Assembly: GCF_001522545.3 (NCBI RefSeq)
Contig: NC_031773.1
Location: 26,857,685 to 26,921,684, forward strand
Length of the DNA: 64,000 nucleotides
Source: Parus major
Lineage: Eukaryota > Chordata > Aves > Passeriformes > Paridae
Direction of reading: 5' to 3'
This document shows positions 52,851 through 64,000 of this stretch, in pieces; position 1 is the first letter of the stretch; every line of letters starts with the position of its first letter. The notes under the pieces were generated by a model, which worked only from the letters and a program-made list of their open reading frames with translations, had not been told where the DNA came from and made no database searches. Both the position numbers and the translations under genes were made by a program.

Positions 52851-55800
52851 GGGGAGATACTGTGCTGTCAACATCTGCTGAAAGCTGGGATTTGTGATGT
52901 ATGCCAGAGTCCTGGGAATACTTCAACTGGGGATGGTTTGGAAAAGCAGCTATTGAAGAAAAAGCTAGATGAAACTTCAGTGTTTTTTGTCACCTCTTGT
53001 CTGTCAGAATTCAGAGATGGATAGTGCATTATTATTTAGAACATCGAGGGTTCCTTTTAACAGTTAATATTATTGTGTGCTGACTGTATTCTTGTTACTA
53101 TTTATTCCCCGAATTTATGGGGTTTTTTTGCAAGGTAGTGTGTGGCCTAAAATAGGAAGCTTTTCTTCAGCAATCTGCAAACTGATGAAGCAGTCAAAGA
53201 AGATGTAGAGCAATCATTTTTGTAGAAAATACTGAGGGAAAGTTACATTCTCAGTCTCTAGTGACCAGTAAGCATCTGTTTTTTCCTTTGCATTAAAAGA
53301 CATTACAAGGAGATAGAAGACATTACTGGTCCTTTAATAAAAATGCTGTTGAAAAGTACTGATGAGCTTCCTCCTAGGATCTGCTTTCTCCACTTGGCAT
53401 TCAGGGATGGTACCTGAACCAGTTTATTTCAAAGGCCAGCACAACACAAAATATGCAGCCAAACATACCACAAATTGATATGAAAGTGAGGATCTGTAGA
53501 GTAGAAGTTACAGTTACAGGCAGTTTTTACAGAATTAATATTGGCATTGTTTCTGCTTAAACTCAGGAAAGAAATAGCTTCTCATCATTTCTGGAAAATA
53601 TTTAGGGAAACGTGCAGGGTTAGTAACTGAGAAAAATATAATAGTTTCCTGTCTTTCAGTTGGAAGACATAATAAAAGATTTTTGTTGCCCGTAGTGGAA
53701 AATTTTTTTTGCAAAGTAAATAGCAGCAGAAGTAAAACAAAACAAAAAACATGAAAGGGGACGTTTTTCCAATAGGTTTCAGGGTGAAAAATGTAAATAA
53801 ATACTGAAATATTTCTAAGCAAGACTTATCTGCCTTACATTCTGAATCTCTTTTCACTGAGGAAAAGTAGGTTTTCTTTTTTATTTAATTCAGATTCTGA
53901 GTATTCCAATTAAAATTCTTTGAGCAGAAACAGTTGTATATATTTAAACTGTGGGAAGAGTTAAAATGCAGACTGTTAGGCATCTCTTGGATGGCCAAGA
54001 AATTGCAATTAAAAGGTGTGAGAAATAATTTAGCATGTATTGGGGAAGTCTGTAAAAGAAGTTTTTATAAATTCCTATAAAACAAAGGAGACTTTATATG
54101 CAATTTTATTAAGGTTCAAATTTGCAGCTAAGCCAGTTAAATACTCTGCATTTAGAGCATCCAAAACAACACTGCTTCTAAGCTTAATGTTATTCCTCAG
54201 TGTTCATGGATGCTTTCTGATGTTTAGTTGGATCTGTCAAAAGTGCAGTACAGTTCAGCTTCCATCTACAGTTATAATCTCAAGGGAGATTTTCAAGGCA
54301 GTCCTTGGTAAAAGCAGTGAGATGAAGGAATATAATTTTTTTTTTAGAATAAAGGAAAAAGAGTCTTTAGAAGAATCTTCAGATATTTTCCTTTATCAAT
54401 TCTAAATCACTCATGATAAACATAAATTCTCATTTGGGGTAGAAACCAAAGGTGATGGCTTTAGTCAGTAGTTGAGTTGAACTATACAAAAGCTGCTCTG
54501 TATTACAGTTTTAGGCAGTAGACTGCCTGAAATATCTTGTCTTCTACTTGAGCTCACCTAGTATCAAATCAAAGCTAAAATATCTAAGTTTGGAGTATTG
54601 GTTTCCTACCCAGGTAACAGGCTACTTAGTGGATTTCCTGATCTGAAAGTAAAACCATAACTTTGAAATATCTTTGGTTTTGGAAGATGAAAGTTAAGGA
54701 TGCTGAAGTTGCAAGACCAATGACAACGGGATTCTACCTGTAAGAGAGTGAGAGTTCATGCAATGTTGATACTTTTCTTGGATGACATTGCATATACAGA
54801 ACTGAGCTCCAGATTTTGTGATATGTCAGTTAAACTGAATGTAGTATTTTAGTCCCTTGCCGTATTTTTTGCTGGTTCCCAGCTGCCCTAGAACTTTATT
54901 TATTTGAATAGATTTAACTGTGGAAAAAAAAATCTAATAAAAGCCGTCCCAGTTGGATTATGCCATACTTTTAGCAATGAATCTGTCACTGTATCCATCT
55001 GAATTGTGGCAAGATTTTTCTCCTATTTGATTTTTTTCTGCTAGACATAGCTTTCTTGGCAGTTATTTATGTGTTATTTATGTGAATTTCAGAAATGTAG
55101 TTTGCCTGCTAGGGCACACCATGATCTAGCAAAATGATTTTCTGGTCAGGATTCTCTTCAAACCCTACTGGATAGACTGGAACAAAACATACTGGAGTTG
55201 GGCAGTTATTTTCCTCCCTCATTCTCCAAGCTATGAAAAAATTAAAAGCACAGAAATTGGATTTGAAAAAAATCATGGTCTGCTCAGTTTGATTGTTACA
55301 GCTTCCTTAATAAAATTTTAAAAAGCAATAAAAGAATAAACAGATTGGACCACTCAGGCAAATGGAAACAAGCTTCTTTTGGGAGTTTTTAATCAAAAAT
55401 ATATAATTATGGGAGGTAGACTAAAAATGACAAAAAATGAAAAGCATTTCTTAAATGACTAGACCTAAAAATAAGTAAGCAAAAAACGTTAACCATCTGT
55501 ACAGATTTTACAGTGTTTTTCCTTCAGGCACTTCCTTAATATTTTGTAAACCAAATTCCAGAAATTCCCATCCACATAAAGTCCTCATTATCGTCATATG
55601 TGGTTTATCCTCCTCTACCCCTCCTCCACTTTCTTCCAAGTGAATGTATAACATACAGGACAAATCCCCTTCAAAAAGCTTTTGTTTATTGACTCAAAAA
55701 GTTCTTACATCCAAAAACCCATTCTCCAGCTGGAAAATATTTTAAAATTTGTGCCTTTTTTTCCCTATCATATGAGTTATTTTTGAGAATTACAATGTAA

Positions 55801-58800
55801 ACAAAATATGAGAAATTAATTTGTAACATAGTAATGAGAGATCTGAAATAGATTGGAGAAACCAGCTCCCACCTGCAATAAAAAATGGTGCTTTGATCAT
55901 GGAGAAGATTACTTCCAACATATCAGTTGTGTAAAGCAGTCCCAGTGTGAATAATGTTTCATAACACATTGAAGAAATTAACTTAGTTTTTGGAGAAAAA
56001 AGGCATGTTTCAAAGTCCATTAATCTCTGGAACACAGTGCATTTATAATGTTGTTTTCTAATGTTGTTTTTGGTTTTAGCCTTCTAACTGGTGCAGTATA
56101 GCCAGATTTCATAAGCCATCCAGTCAGACCAGGCCAAGGCTTACAGGAGGCATGGAAGTTCACCAGGTATGGTTCAGCCAGTTGTGAGACACAACTCAGC
56201 ATTGACACAAACAGAATTTAAGTTTGATAGGGTTGTAAACAGAGCTAACTTTGTCTTTTGGTAGTGTTTAAAGGCATATTATAACTTTCTTTAAAGTTAT
56301 TTTGTCTTATATAACATTTGATTTTGAAACTTAGCCTTGATATATAAATATACATCTAATGTATGTGTGCTTCTGAGAGGAAAAAAGCAAACAATAAATC
56401 AAATCTAGATTTTACACATCATATAATCCATCATCTTTTGTTTATACAAACATATACTCCCTGCTTTCAAGGGACCATGTTGAGGAGGGAAAGGTTCAAA
56501 GCACCATGCTTGAGACAGCAAGAGTTTTCAGAGAGGTATGCACTAAATAGTGCATATCTGAAGTATTTTTGTAATATGCAACCATAAATTACCTTCTCTA
56601 AGTTGGTATTTTAAAGGGAAACCTAGGACGATGTGGACGTTGTTGAGATCATACAGTTATAGGGTGTTGTATCCAGTTAGATCAGGGGAAATTTTAACTG
56701 TGATTTCAGTCAGAGCAGAATTTGGCTGTTATTTTACAGTCTTATCAAAGCCCAGATGAAAGAAGTGATTTATTTATTGGCACAGGCTTTCTAGAAATAA
56801 CTCTAAAAATAGGAGAGAATGTTGTAACATAAACATAGCTTTACATAATGAAATCAGTATTTAGTTTTCCTAATTCTTACTCTTTATGAGATATAAGCAC
56901 TAGAAGACTTTTCAAGACTTGGTAGAGCCATAGTGAAGGCTGGAATAGGTGCATAGGATTTTGTTTTCTCTTTGTCAAGGAGAATCAGTAAGCGCTGGTC
57001 TCCTCAGAGGTAGGAGGGAGTTGGTGCAGTGGAAGGAATTGCCTTCACGGTCTCTTCTGCAGAAGAGGAGATGCATTTACTCAGTCTGATATTGTCCTAA
57101 GGTGGAGGTGAAGGATAGTCTGGGAGAGCTCCTTTCTTGGCAGATGCTGCAGAAGCCGTTCAGTCCATGACTCTCAGGATGAGCCAGAGCAGCAAATGTG
57201 TCCACTCTTAAATGGGGGCCACAGCTCACTGTTGACTTATCTGTTTTCCCTTCTTTCTTCTGACATAAAGGTAAGGCTTTTTTGGGATGTGGGTCCTTTT
57301 TTTATCAGAAATAAATACTCAGTAGTGATTTATTGCTTGTTCCTTGTATTTTTTTTATTCTTTTATCCTTACTAGGAGGAGAAGGGATGGAAAGCAAAGC
57401 AAAGGTAATTTTTATTTTTTTTTAACCTGGTAAACATCAGGGCATTCTCTGGGGTTGAAAGAAGCTTTCTTCCCTCAGGTGGACACTCATGGTGCTGTGA
57501 GCAAAGTAATGGCTGTCAATGGCTGTCAACAAAGTAAAGTAGATGAGACAGAGGACAAAACAAGACTGGTAATTAATTGTGGTTAATTGGTATAATTCAT
57601 TAGCTTGTTTCTGAAAGCAGTCACAGAATATCTTCCTTGTGAGGGATGAGAGCAAACTAGCAGCTGAATAGTCTTTCATTGTAATTCTTCGTAAGAATTT
57701 TCTTAGTGTTTTGTGATACCTGGACTAGAAAATATCCACTTATTATCAGAGTAGTAGACATTTTATGTGTACACACACAAACAAGTTACTGCACTACTCC
57801 GTGTCTTCATTCCTTCCCACCTGTCATTTGTCTGTCTTGGTTTCCTCTGACTATGGGGGGACTGAGCACTGCACTTTGGAATGGCTCAGGCTGTGCTGGA
57901 TCCAAGTTTCATTACTCACTGGAGCTGCAGTAGTGGCGTTGTAGCAGTCCACGTGTGGATAGGAGGAAACATCTCAGCTCCTGTCATGCTCTCTCAGAGC
58001 GCTCAGCAACCCCGTTTGCAGGTACAGGAGTACTATTGGAGCTGTGTTTACTCTTCAAACTGGTGATCTGCATCTTCTGGATCAGGTAAAAAAAACCCAC
58101 TGGCTAGGTGGAAGCATCTCACAGGCTGAGCTGTGTTGTGCTGCGTGACATGATACAGACAACAAAGCCCCAGCACTCTGGACTCTGTGATCTGACATAA
58201 TATACATAATGTTAATCAGGAGAGCTCTCAAAATGCTTTCCTGACAATCCTAGTCTTATTTTTCATTTCATGGACCCATTTATACCCCTGAGAGCTTATC
58301 TTAGTTTTCTCTCCTGTCAGTGATGTCATCCAAAATCCTAAAATTCAGTGCTTTATTTATTTTTGCCAGTGGAGAAATCTGTTTTCTGTGAATTGCAGAA
58401 AAGGAAAACAGATGATCAGAACTTCAGCGCAGTTATTCTCCCACATTATCTGTCCTGTATTTAAGGTAATAAAGCCTATGTTGTCATCCTTCTCACTTCC
58501 TCCAGTTTGGGGAAGTTATAACTGTGGCTGTAAGCTCTGCAGAAAAAAATAATGTATTCCATCCACTTTTCCTTTCCACCTATACTCACTCAAACATTGC
58601 CTTCCTCTGAGGTAGTCAGGTGTAAAAGTGTATAGTTCTGTCTAGTTTGTCTTGGGGCACAGGACAGTCTCTCTGGCAGACAGTTACTCAGACTCTTACA
58701 TTTTTATTATGAAGCTAATCGTAAGTCCAAATCTATAACAGTAAGAGAGCTACTTTGATGTTTTTACTGTATTGTTTCAGAAGGGAGATGACTCTCTGGT

Positions 58801-61695
58801 AGTATAATGCATTCTCCAGTGGGTTCAAGACGTCCTGTGGGGCACTGATCTGGCTGCATGCCTAATAGATCAGTACATTTCTAACTCAGCTTTTAAGCCC
58901 AGCAGGCTGGCTCAGTAGAAAAATGAGATGGACTTTTAGGCATGATGAGGTAAACAGCATTAGCATTTTCTGGGTCTATAATGCCAATTCTGCCAAACCA
59001 TGAAATCATATATACTGTATGGAGGAGACTTGGGTTAGTTGGGCACCAAGATAAAATCATTAAATCATTCAAGACAGAGTGTGAACCAGAATTTCAGAAA
59101 TCGGGCAGTAAGGAAAGAAATGTTTACTACTGACAACATTTTTAGACTTAAAGGAAACATTTTTTGTTTTATGTTTATTTTTAACATCAAAAAATACTTT
59201 CATGGAAAGATAGTTTGATCAGGGGAGCACATGATACAAATTATTTAAATTTTAATTCAGATTGAATCCAGTCCAAGTGATCAGTATCTGACAAGAATGA
59301 ATATCTGACATTTAGAGATGGTAGTTCATGTGACAGGAATTGATGATAGAGTTCATTTTTCAGTGAAGTAATTTTACATAAAGTAATACTTTCATTAATT
59401 CATTCATTTCAGAGAAGTTATAACAGGTCAAAAGTTTTTGGTTATTAGCCGAAGAGAAGCTGATTTTCCCTGGCTATGTATAAATGTGAGGTTTACATTA
59501 TTAGAATGGCAGAAAAGCCCATGACATGCTAAAGGGTTTCATTAGCATCTAGTTTTCCAGATAAACATTTCCTTAAAAACAAGGACCTGCATATTGTTTA
59601 GCCTGTTTTTAAGGAAATGAGACATAGATGACTGTACTATGCACTCACTGGTGTTCCACTGGTAACTCTTGTACCTGTTGTGTGATTTCTAATTCAAGCT
59701 TGAGGAAGAATTCAATTTCCTAAGACAACTGCAACTGACCCCAGTAAGGAGGAGTGTTACCTCACGGTTACCTGTTGTGCTGGAAGCACACATACCTGCA
59801 GAACTGGCTACACTTGCTGAGTTCTTAAGCTAGGTATACCACAGGTTGTGGGGACAGCTGGTGGGCAATTTACTTACAGGGTTTGGACATCAGTCATAGG
59901 TGCTGTGGGATAGTGGATAATTCTGCAGGGCAAGGGAAGGAGCTGGAATTCTTACTGAGGCAAGGCAGACAGGAGAAGCTGCAGGATTCATGTATCTAAG
60001 GTTTCTTTAGTCATCTCCAGTCATCTACTCATGCAGCAATTTACATTGCTCTATGAGTATTTAAATTAATGCAAAGAAAATTTCCTAAGTATTGTCTCGT
60101 TTAGTACACGTAGGTGAATTGTTAAGCAAGATGGAAGCACACGTCAGATATAAAAGATTTTTGCTTGCTAGTACAGCTAGAAGTATATATTCTTGTGTCT
60201 TGTAAACAGGTAACTTTTCTTAATGAAAATATCTTAACAATATGTCACAAATTAAAATGAAGTGCTTTTAATGTATCATGCTTTTAGTAGCTCTTTTCAG
60301 TGCCATACACAAAAAATAAAAATGAATACCTAAATACTTTCCTTTTTTGTTTTTAGGTTATTTTATTGCATAACATTTAAGCACTAGTATGTTTATTCTT
60401 GAGGCTTGATACTTGTGGTAGTAGAATTTTGAATATCACGTCTGATTTTGTCAGAGAAACTTATTAGTACCTTAAGGATTGCAGAATTATTAGTGCTTTT
60501 GTTTTTCTAATTGGAGTTCTTAGACTAGGTTATTTAGTATCCTGCTACCTGACAGAAATTTTAAGGCAATTCTTCTCCAACTCCTACGAAAATTTTTTGG
60601 TTGTTCCCAAGGATCTGATACAATGTCCTTTATCTTTTCATAAGTAGAGCTAATCCACATCTCTTTTTAGTTCTTGGGCATGCATTCACTAGTTGAAAAG
60701 CCTGTAATGAAGAATTGAATCATTTGTTTAATGGATGTTCTGCATGATAGAAGCAAGGGCAGATACAGCTCCTTGTTCTTCCCAGTAAATCCAGGCCTGT
60801 GTAACATACCTTGAAGTGGTGACAGTTTTATGTTCTTTAAGTAGAAATTAATTACTCTCTCTAAAGCAGATGGGTTAGGGTTTAGAAGGTAATGCTGGCT
60901 ACCTCTGAAGCCCACAAGCCAGAAATCAGAAAACTTAAATGATGTAGAACGTGTAATTTTCTTCAGTATTTCTTTTTATTGATTCCGGTGATAATTAAAT
61001 ATGAACCTTTTGGCAGTTCTCAGAACATTTTTATCAAATTTTACAGTGATGGATTGAAGGTCTCCATGTGCAGAGGTGAACAGGGTTGTTAGCATAACTC
61101 AGCCTGAGCTGGTTGAATTCACTTTGCTAACATTATTCTCGAGGGTAAAAGATGATTTTCCTTTCGTGTACTAGGAGAAATATATTACAGGTCTTTGACA
61201 ATCCTAAATTTGGAGGCCCTTGATAAATTGTTTGAGCTTGGTTCACTCTGGCAAAACTTTTTGATTTGATGCTTTTGGTTTCATTAAATGCTTCTATTGC
61301 AGCTGTTTTTTCAAACTGTCCCATTATCTTTCAGAGCAAATACAGTAGTAATACAATACATGAAAATGAGAGAGTCAGTAAACATGTGGTTTTTTTCCAC
61401 TTCCTGGTACATTTTGTGTGAAACAAAAAGCAGTTTTCAAATCTAGCCTTAACTGGGCTGGTAATTTTTCTGGTAAATGGTGAAGAACACCCTTGGTATT
61501 AAATACTGGATCCACCACCCTACGCTGAAATGCTGGTACCTCACAGAAATACCTAATTCTTTATAGATGTACCATTATAATGACCTAGTGCACAGCGTGA
61601 TCTCGCTTGTGTGGCTGTTACTGCTTCAATGTGAAACTTGTTCACAGGAGGGAGTCGGAATCATTTGTGGTTGTGACCAAACCCAGATAGGGCTA

Positions 61696-62261
61696 TGTTG
61701 TGGTTTAATCCCTGCAGGCCATTAAGCACCAGAAGCCTGGTAGCCTGGTACTCAGAAGAGTAAAAGTGAGAAAACTAGTGGGCTGAGATCAAGGCAGTTA
61801 TTAGGTAAAGCAGAAGTTGTGCATGAAAACAAAGCAACAACAAATCATTCACTGCTTCCCAGGGGCAGGCAGGTGTTCAGCCATCCTCAGGAACACAGAG
61901 CTCCATCACAGGTGATGGTGACTGGAGCAGACAAACACCATCCCTCCAAACATCCCCCTCTTCCTTCTCCTTCCCCCAGCTCTGTATGCAGAGCACACCA
62001 CCACATGCTCTGGGCTATCCCTGTGGTCACTTGGGGTCAGGTGTCCTGGCTGTGTCCCCTCACAGCTCCTGGTGCACCCCCAGCCTCCTCACTGCTGGGG
62101 TGGGGTGAGAGGTGGAAAAGGCCTTGGCTCTGGGTAAGCTCTGCTCAGCAACAGCTGGAACATCCCTGTGTTATCAGCACTGTTTTTGTCACAAATCCTG
62201 AACACAGCTCCATACCAGCTACTGTGGAGAAAACAAAACTATCCCAGCCATAATCAGCACA
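61696..62261 (-). mobile_element. Solo LTR of an avian endogenous retrovirus (ERVL-like)
   Basis: Both ends and the body match a family common in bird genomes. The minus strand begins at 62261 with TGTGCTGATTATGGCTGGGA, close to the remembered LTR start TGTCCTGGTTTCAGCTGGGA. The plus strand begins at 61696 with TGTTGTGGTTTAATCCC. The unit therefore has TG...CA termini and is about 566 bp long. The five bases before it (GGCTA) and after it (TGCTA) agree at four positions, fitting a 5 bp target duplication as in ERVL-type elements. No gag, pol or env sequence flanks it, so it is a solo LTR left by recombination. It is antisense to the presumed host gene. The 144-codon frame at 61819-62253 lies within it and is not a gene. 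Family assignment is from memory. Confidence 0.8.
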
Positions 62262-63973
62262 TGCTACAACAGGGACACCTCACAAAATCTTATCCATCTA
62301 ATGCTCTAAGTATAATGTATAAGCAAAATCTATGGCCAACATGCTCATTGGATCACTGAAATCCAATAACTAATAATATAGTTTTGTCCTTCGATGAACT
62401 GGCGATTTAAAGGTACACAGATGTGACCAAAGTCAGAGCCTGAAAATATCACTTAACAATAAATAGCATAAAGTGAATTCCTTTATGCTGAGTTTAGAAT
62501 AAAATTTACTAATTCCTGCAACATACTGCTTACCATTTAAATATTCCTATATTTTTAGAAAAAATGATTTAATTGCCCAACTGTCAAGAAATAGTATGTA
62601 GGTGGTGAGGGTAGCTATGAAATAGAGGGTTTTCTTGGTTTTCTGGTGTTTCTTCATCATTAAAATAGAAATGAAGAAGCTTGCAGCTTAGAGTGGTTCT
62701 AACTTGTTCTCTGCTAAGGCATTTGGAACACTTCATCTCACACCCAGAGGACATTACAAAGAGATATTAATGTTTTCTAGTGCTGTAGTATGTGGTAGGA
62801 TGGTAACTTACATAACTAAAGTTCATGTTATCACATGGTTTCTGGATCAATTGTAACAAAGCAAGCTTGAAGATTCTCTAGAACAAAGGATGGTGTAATC
62901 AAAAAGAAACTTTCTGTCTTTGTCAAAAAGCAAGCACTTTTGGTTTTTTGTTTGGCTGGGGTTTTTTAGCCTATTTTTGTATTTATAGCAACAGAAATTC
63001 ATACTTACACTTAGCTTGCCACAGGCAGATCTTTTTGCCTTTGCCAGAAGCCATTTCTGTCTTGCATAAAGAATGGTTTATGAGGGAGGTTTGGAACAGA
63101 ATTTCATATTGTCCAATGGGTAGCATCATTGCCTTAAAGTGATTAGTTAGAGATTTCTTAATACATGGAGGGGATCTCCTGCTGTATTGTTTGGAATAGA
63201 CAATACACTCTTCAAATGCAAATAGTTTATATTATTTCAATAATACTTTAATACGTTGGAAATCCTCTTAGTAGCACTACAGCTAAATTAGTGGTAGAAC
63301 GATAATAAAATGAATGACTTGCTATTGCAAGTGGAGGCAGCATCCATGTGCTGTTTGTATAGGCTCAGTTTCTGAAGAAAGATTAAATGAGGTCGTGGTC
63401 CTGCATGATTACTTATGTGAATAAAGTACCTGATATGTAAATGTTTTCAGGATAAGCGCCTTTGTAATTTCCCAGGCAGGAGCCATATCTGTCTCTTTGC
63501 TTTGTGATACACCTCCAGTGTGAATAAACTTATAATGCTCAATTTTAATTCCTTGCGAAAGCAGTGACTTAAGCTCCAGCCATGAGTTAAAATCAGAATA
63601 AACAGGGAGCAAGCATTGCAGAGGCTTTTAGCACACTGACAGTTCTCTTTTGCACTGTTGAGTTGATGTGTTTATAGCTTGGGTTTGCAATAAGCTCATC
63701 TGTAGAAGAGTGAGACCTTGGCTCTCCACTGCTAAAGGATCTGGTTGCCCCTGTTTGCAGACATCAATAGCTAATGGAACAGCCTGCAGCCAGTAGAAGA
63801 TGATGATATGTTGCCATGATTAACCAAAGCAATTTTAAAAATTGCTTAATCGCATTGTAACTTGGTGGCAGCTGGAAATGTGTTTTTTAATGTCTTTGGC
63901 AGCAGCTCTGCTGAAGGCAGGCAGGGCTCTGGTGCTTAGCATGGACCTGCTGGGGCTGTGCCTCTGTTTCAGG
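62262..63973. other. Putative distal intron, possibly conserved near its 3' end
   Basis: AT-rich and repeat-free apart from a 17 bp palindrome at 63829-63845. The last 350 bp (about 63600-63950) are less AT-biased and motif-dense, as is often seen for conserved sequence next to an exon. No coding frame is supported before 63941. Confidence 0.45.
63829..63845. repeat. 17 bp palindrome
   Basis: GCAATTTT, a central A, and its exact complement AAAATTGC. It lies about 130 bp upstream of the right-edge splice site. Confidence 0.75.
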
Positions 63974-64000
63974 GACAGAGGAATCCTGAACGATGTGAGG
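63974..64000 (+). other. Probable 5' part of an exon running off the window (unidentified gene)
   Basis: A pyrimidine-rich tract (TGTGCCTCTGTTTCAG, ending at 63973) forms a good 3' splice site. The 27 bases that follow are open in two of the three frames; the frame starting at the second base reads D-R-G-I-L-N-D-V-R. If the exon is still 5' UTR, it contains ATG immediately followed by TGA (63994-63999), a minimal start-stop upstream frame. An alternative model uses the acceptor ending at 63760 (CCCCTGTTTGCAG) and an ATG at 63941 with A at -3 and G at +4, which stays open to the window end and begins with the hydrophobic residues L-L-G-L-C-L-C. The gene cannot be named from so little sequence. 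Confidence 0.35.

Larger units (their letters stand above)
50610..61695. other. Putative intron, no gene supported apart from candidates listed
   Basis: Mostly AT-rich DNA with short frames. The listed items are a (GT)8 tract and a terminal-exon-like stretch at 52565-52850. A 121-codon frame at 54040-54405 has no recognisable domain. Around 57062-57270 there are an acceptor-like TCTTCTGCAG and a donor-like AAGGTAAGG, but no good exon model joins them. Confidence 0.5.

Noticed and set aside
54040..54405. 121-codon plus-strand frame
   Set aside because: Composition-like peptide with no family motif and no flanking exon signals; most likely chance.
57063..57269. Acceptor-like TCTTCTGCAG with AAG|GTAAGG donor about 200 bp downstream
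   Set aside because: The intervening sequence has stops in all likely frames and a weak acceptor tract; left as unsupported.
61819..62253. 144-codon plus-strand frame
   Set aside because: It lies wholly inside the reverse-oriented solo LTR and arises from its GC-richer body; similar spurious frames are common in bird annotation.
1..64000. CRISPR arrays, operons, tRNA or rRNA genes, telomeric or satellite arrays
   Set aside because: I saw no regular repeat-spacer pattern, tRNA TPsiC-arm motif, ribosomal sequence or long satellite array while reading. A tool-based scan (tRNAscan-SE, Infernal, TRF) could still find diverged cases.

Overview
The window is vertebrate nuclear DNA, almost certainly avian. 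It is AT-rich, has no operon-like gene packing and no long credible open frames, and contains one classical CpG island. The bird assignment rests on two CR1-type LINE 3' fragments (about 15434-15600 and 34278-34340) and a solo LTR of an avian endogenous retrovirus (61696-62261). I recognise these sequences from memory of bird genomes; no search was run. Nothing bacterial, viral (apart from the LTR) or CRISPR-like was seen.

Layout: 1-9929 is AT-rich flank with no supported gene. At 9930-11310 lies a CpG island with a (GT)15 tract, CG-alternating runs, a CRE-like site, a CCAAT box and GC boxes. Just downstream is a probable untranslated first exon ending at a CAG|GTAGGG donor (10769/10770). From 10770 to about 63973 the sequence looks like one very long first intron of a plus-strand gene. 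It holds simple repeats, inverted repeats, the mobile-element fragments, and several splice-site pairs that could mark optional exons (best: 12740-12960; more speculative: 36384-36440 and a terminal-exon-like stretch at 52565-52850). At the right edge a good 3' splice site opens an exon at 63974 that runs off the window. A competing reading uses an upstream acceptor (63760) and an ATG at 63941.

The host gene could not be identified, because at most a few codons of it lie in the window. The long open frames across 9890-11300 are products of GC-rich, stop-poor DNA, and the 144-codon frame at 61819-62253 lies inside the LTR. I found no evidence for a new multi-gene system. The points most worth checking are the promoter architecture, the candidate optional exons, the right-edge exon, and a few structured elements in the intron.
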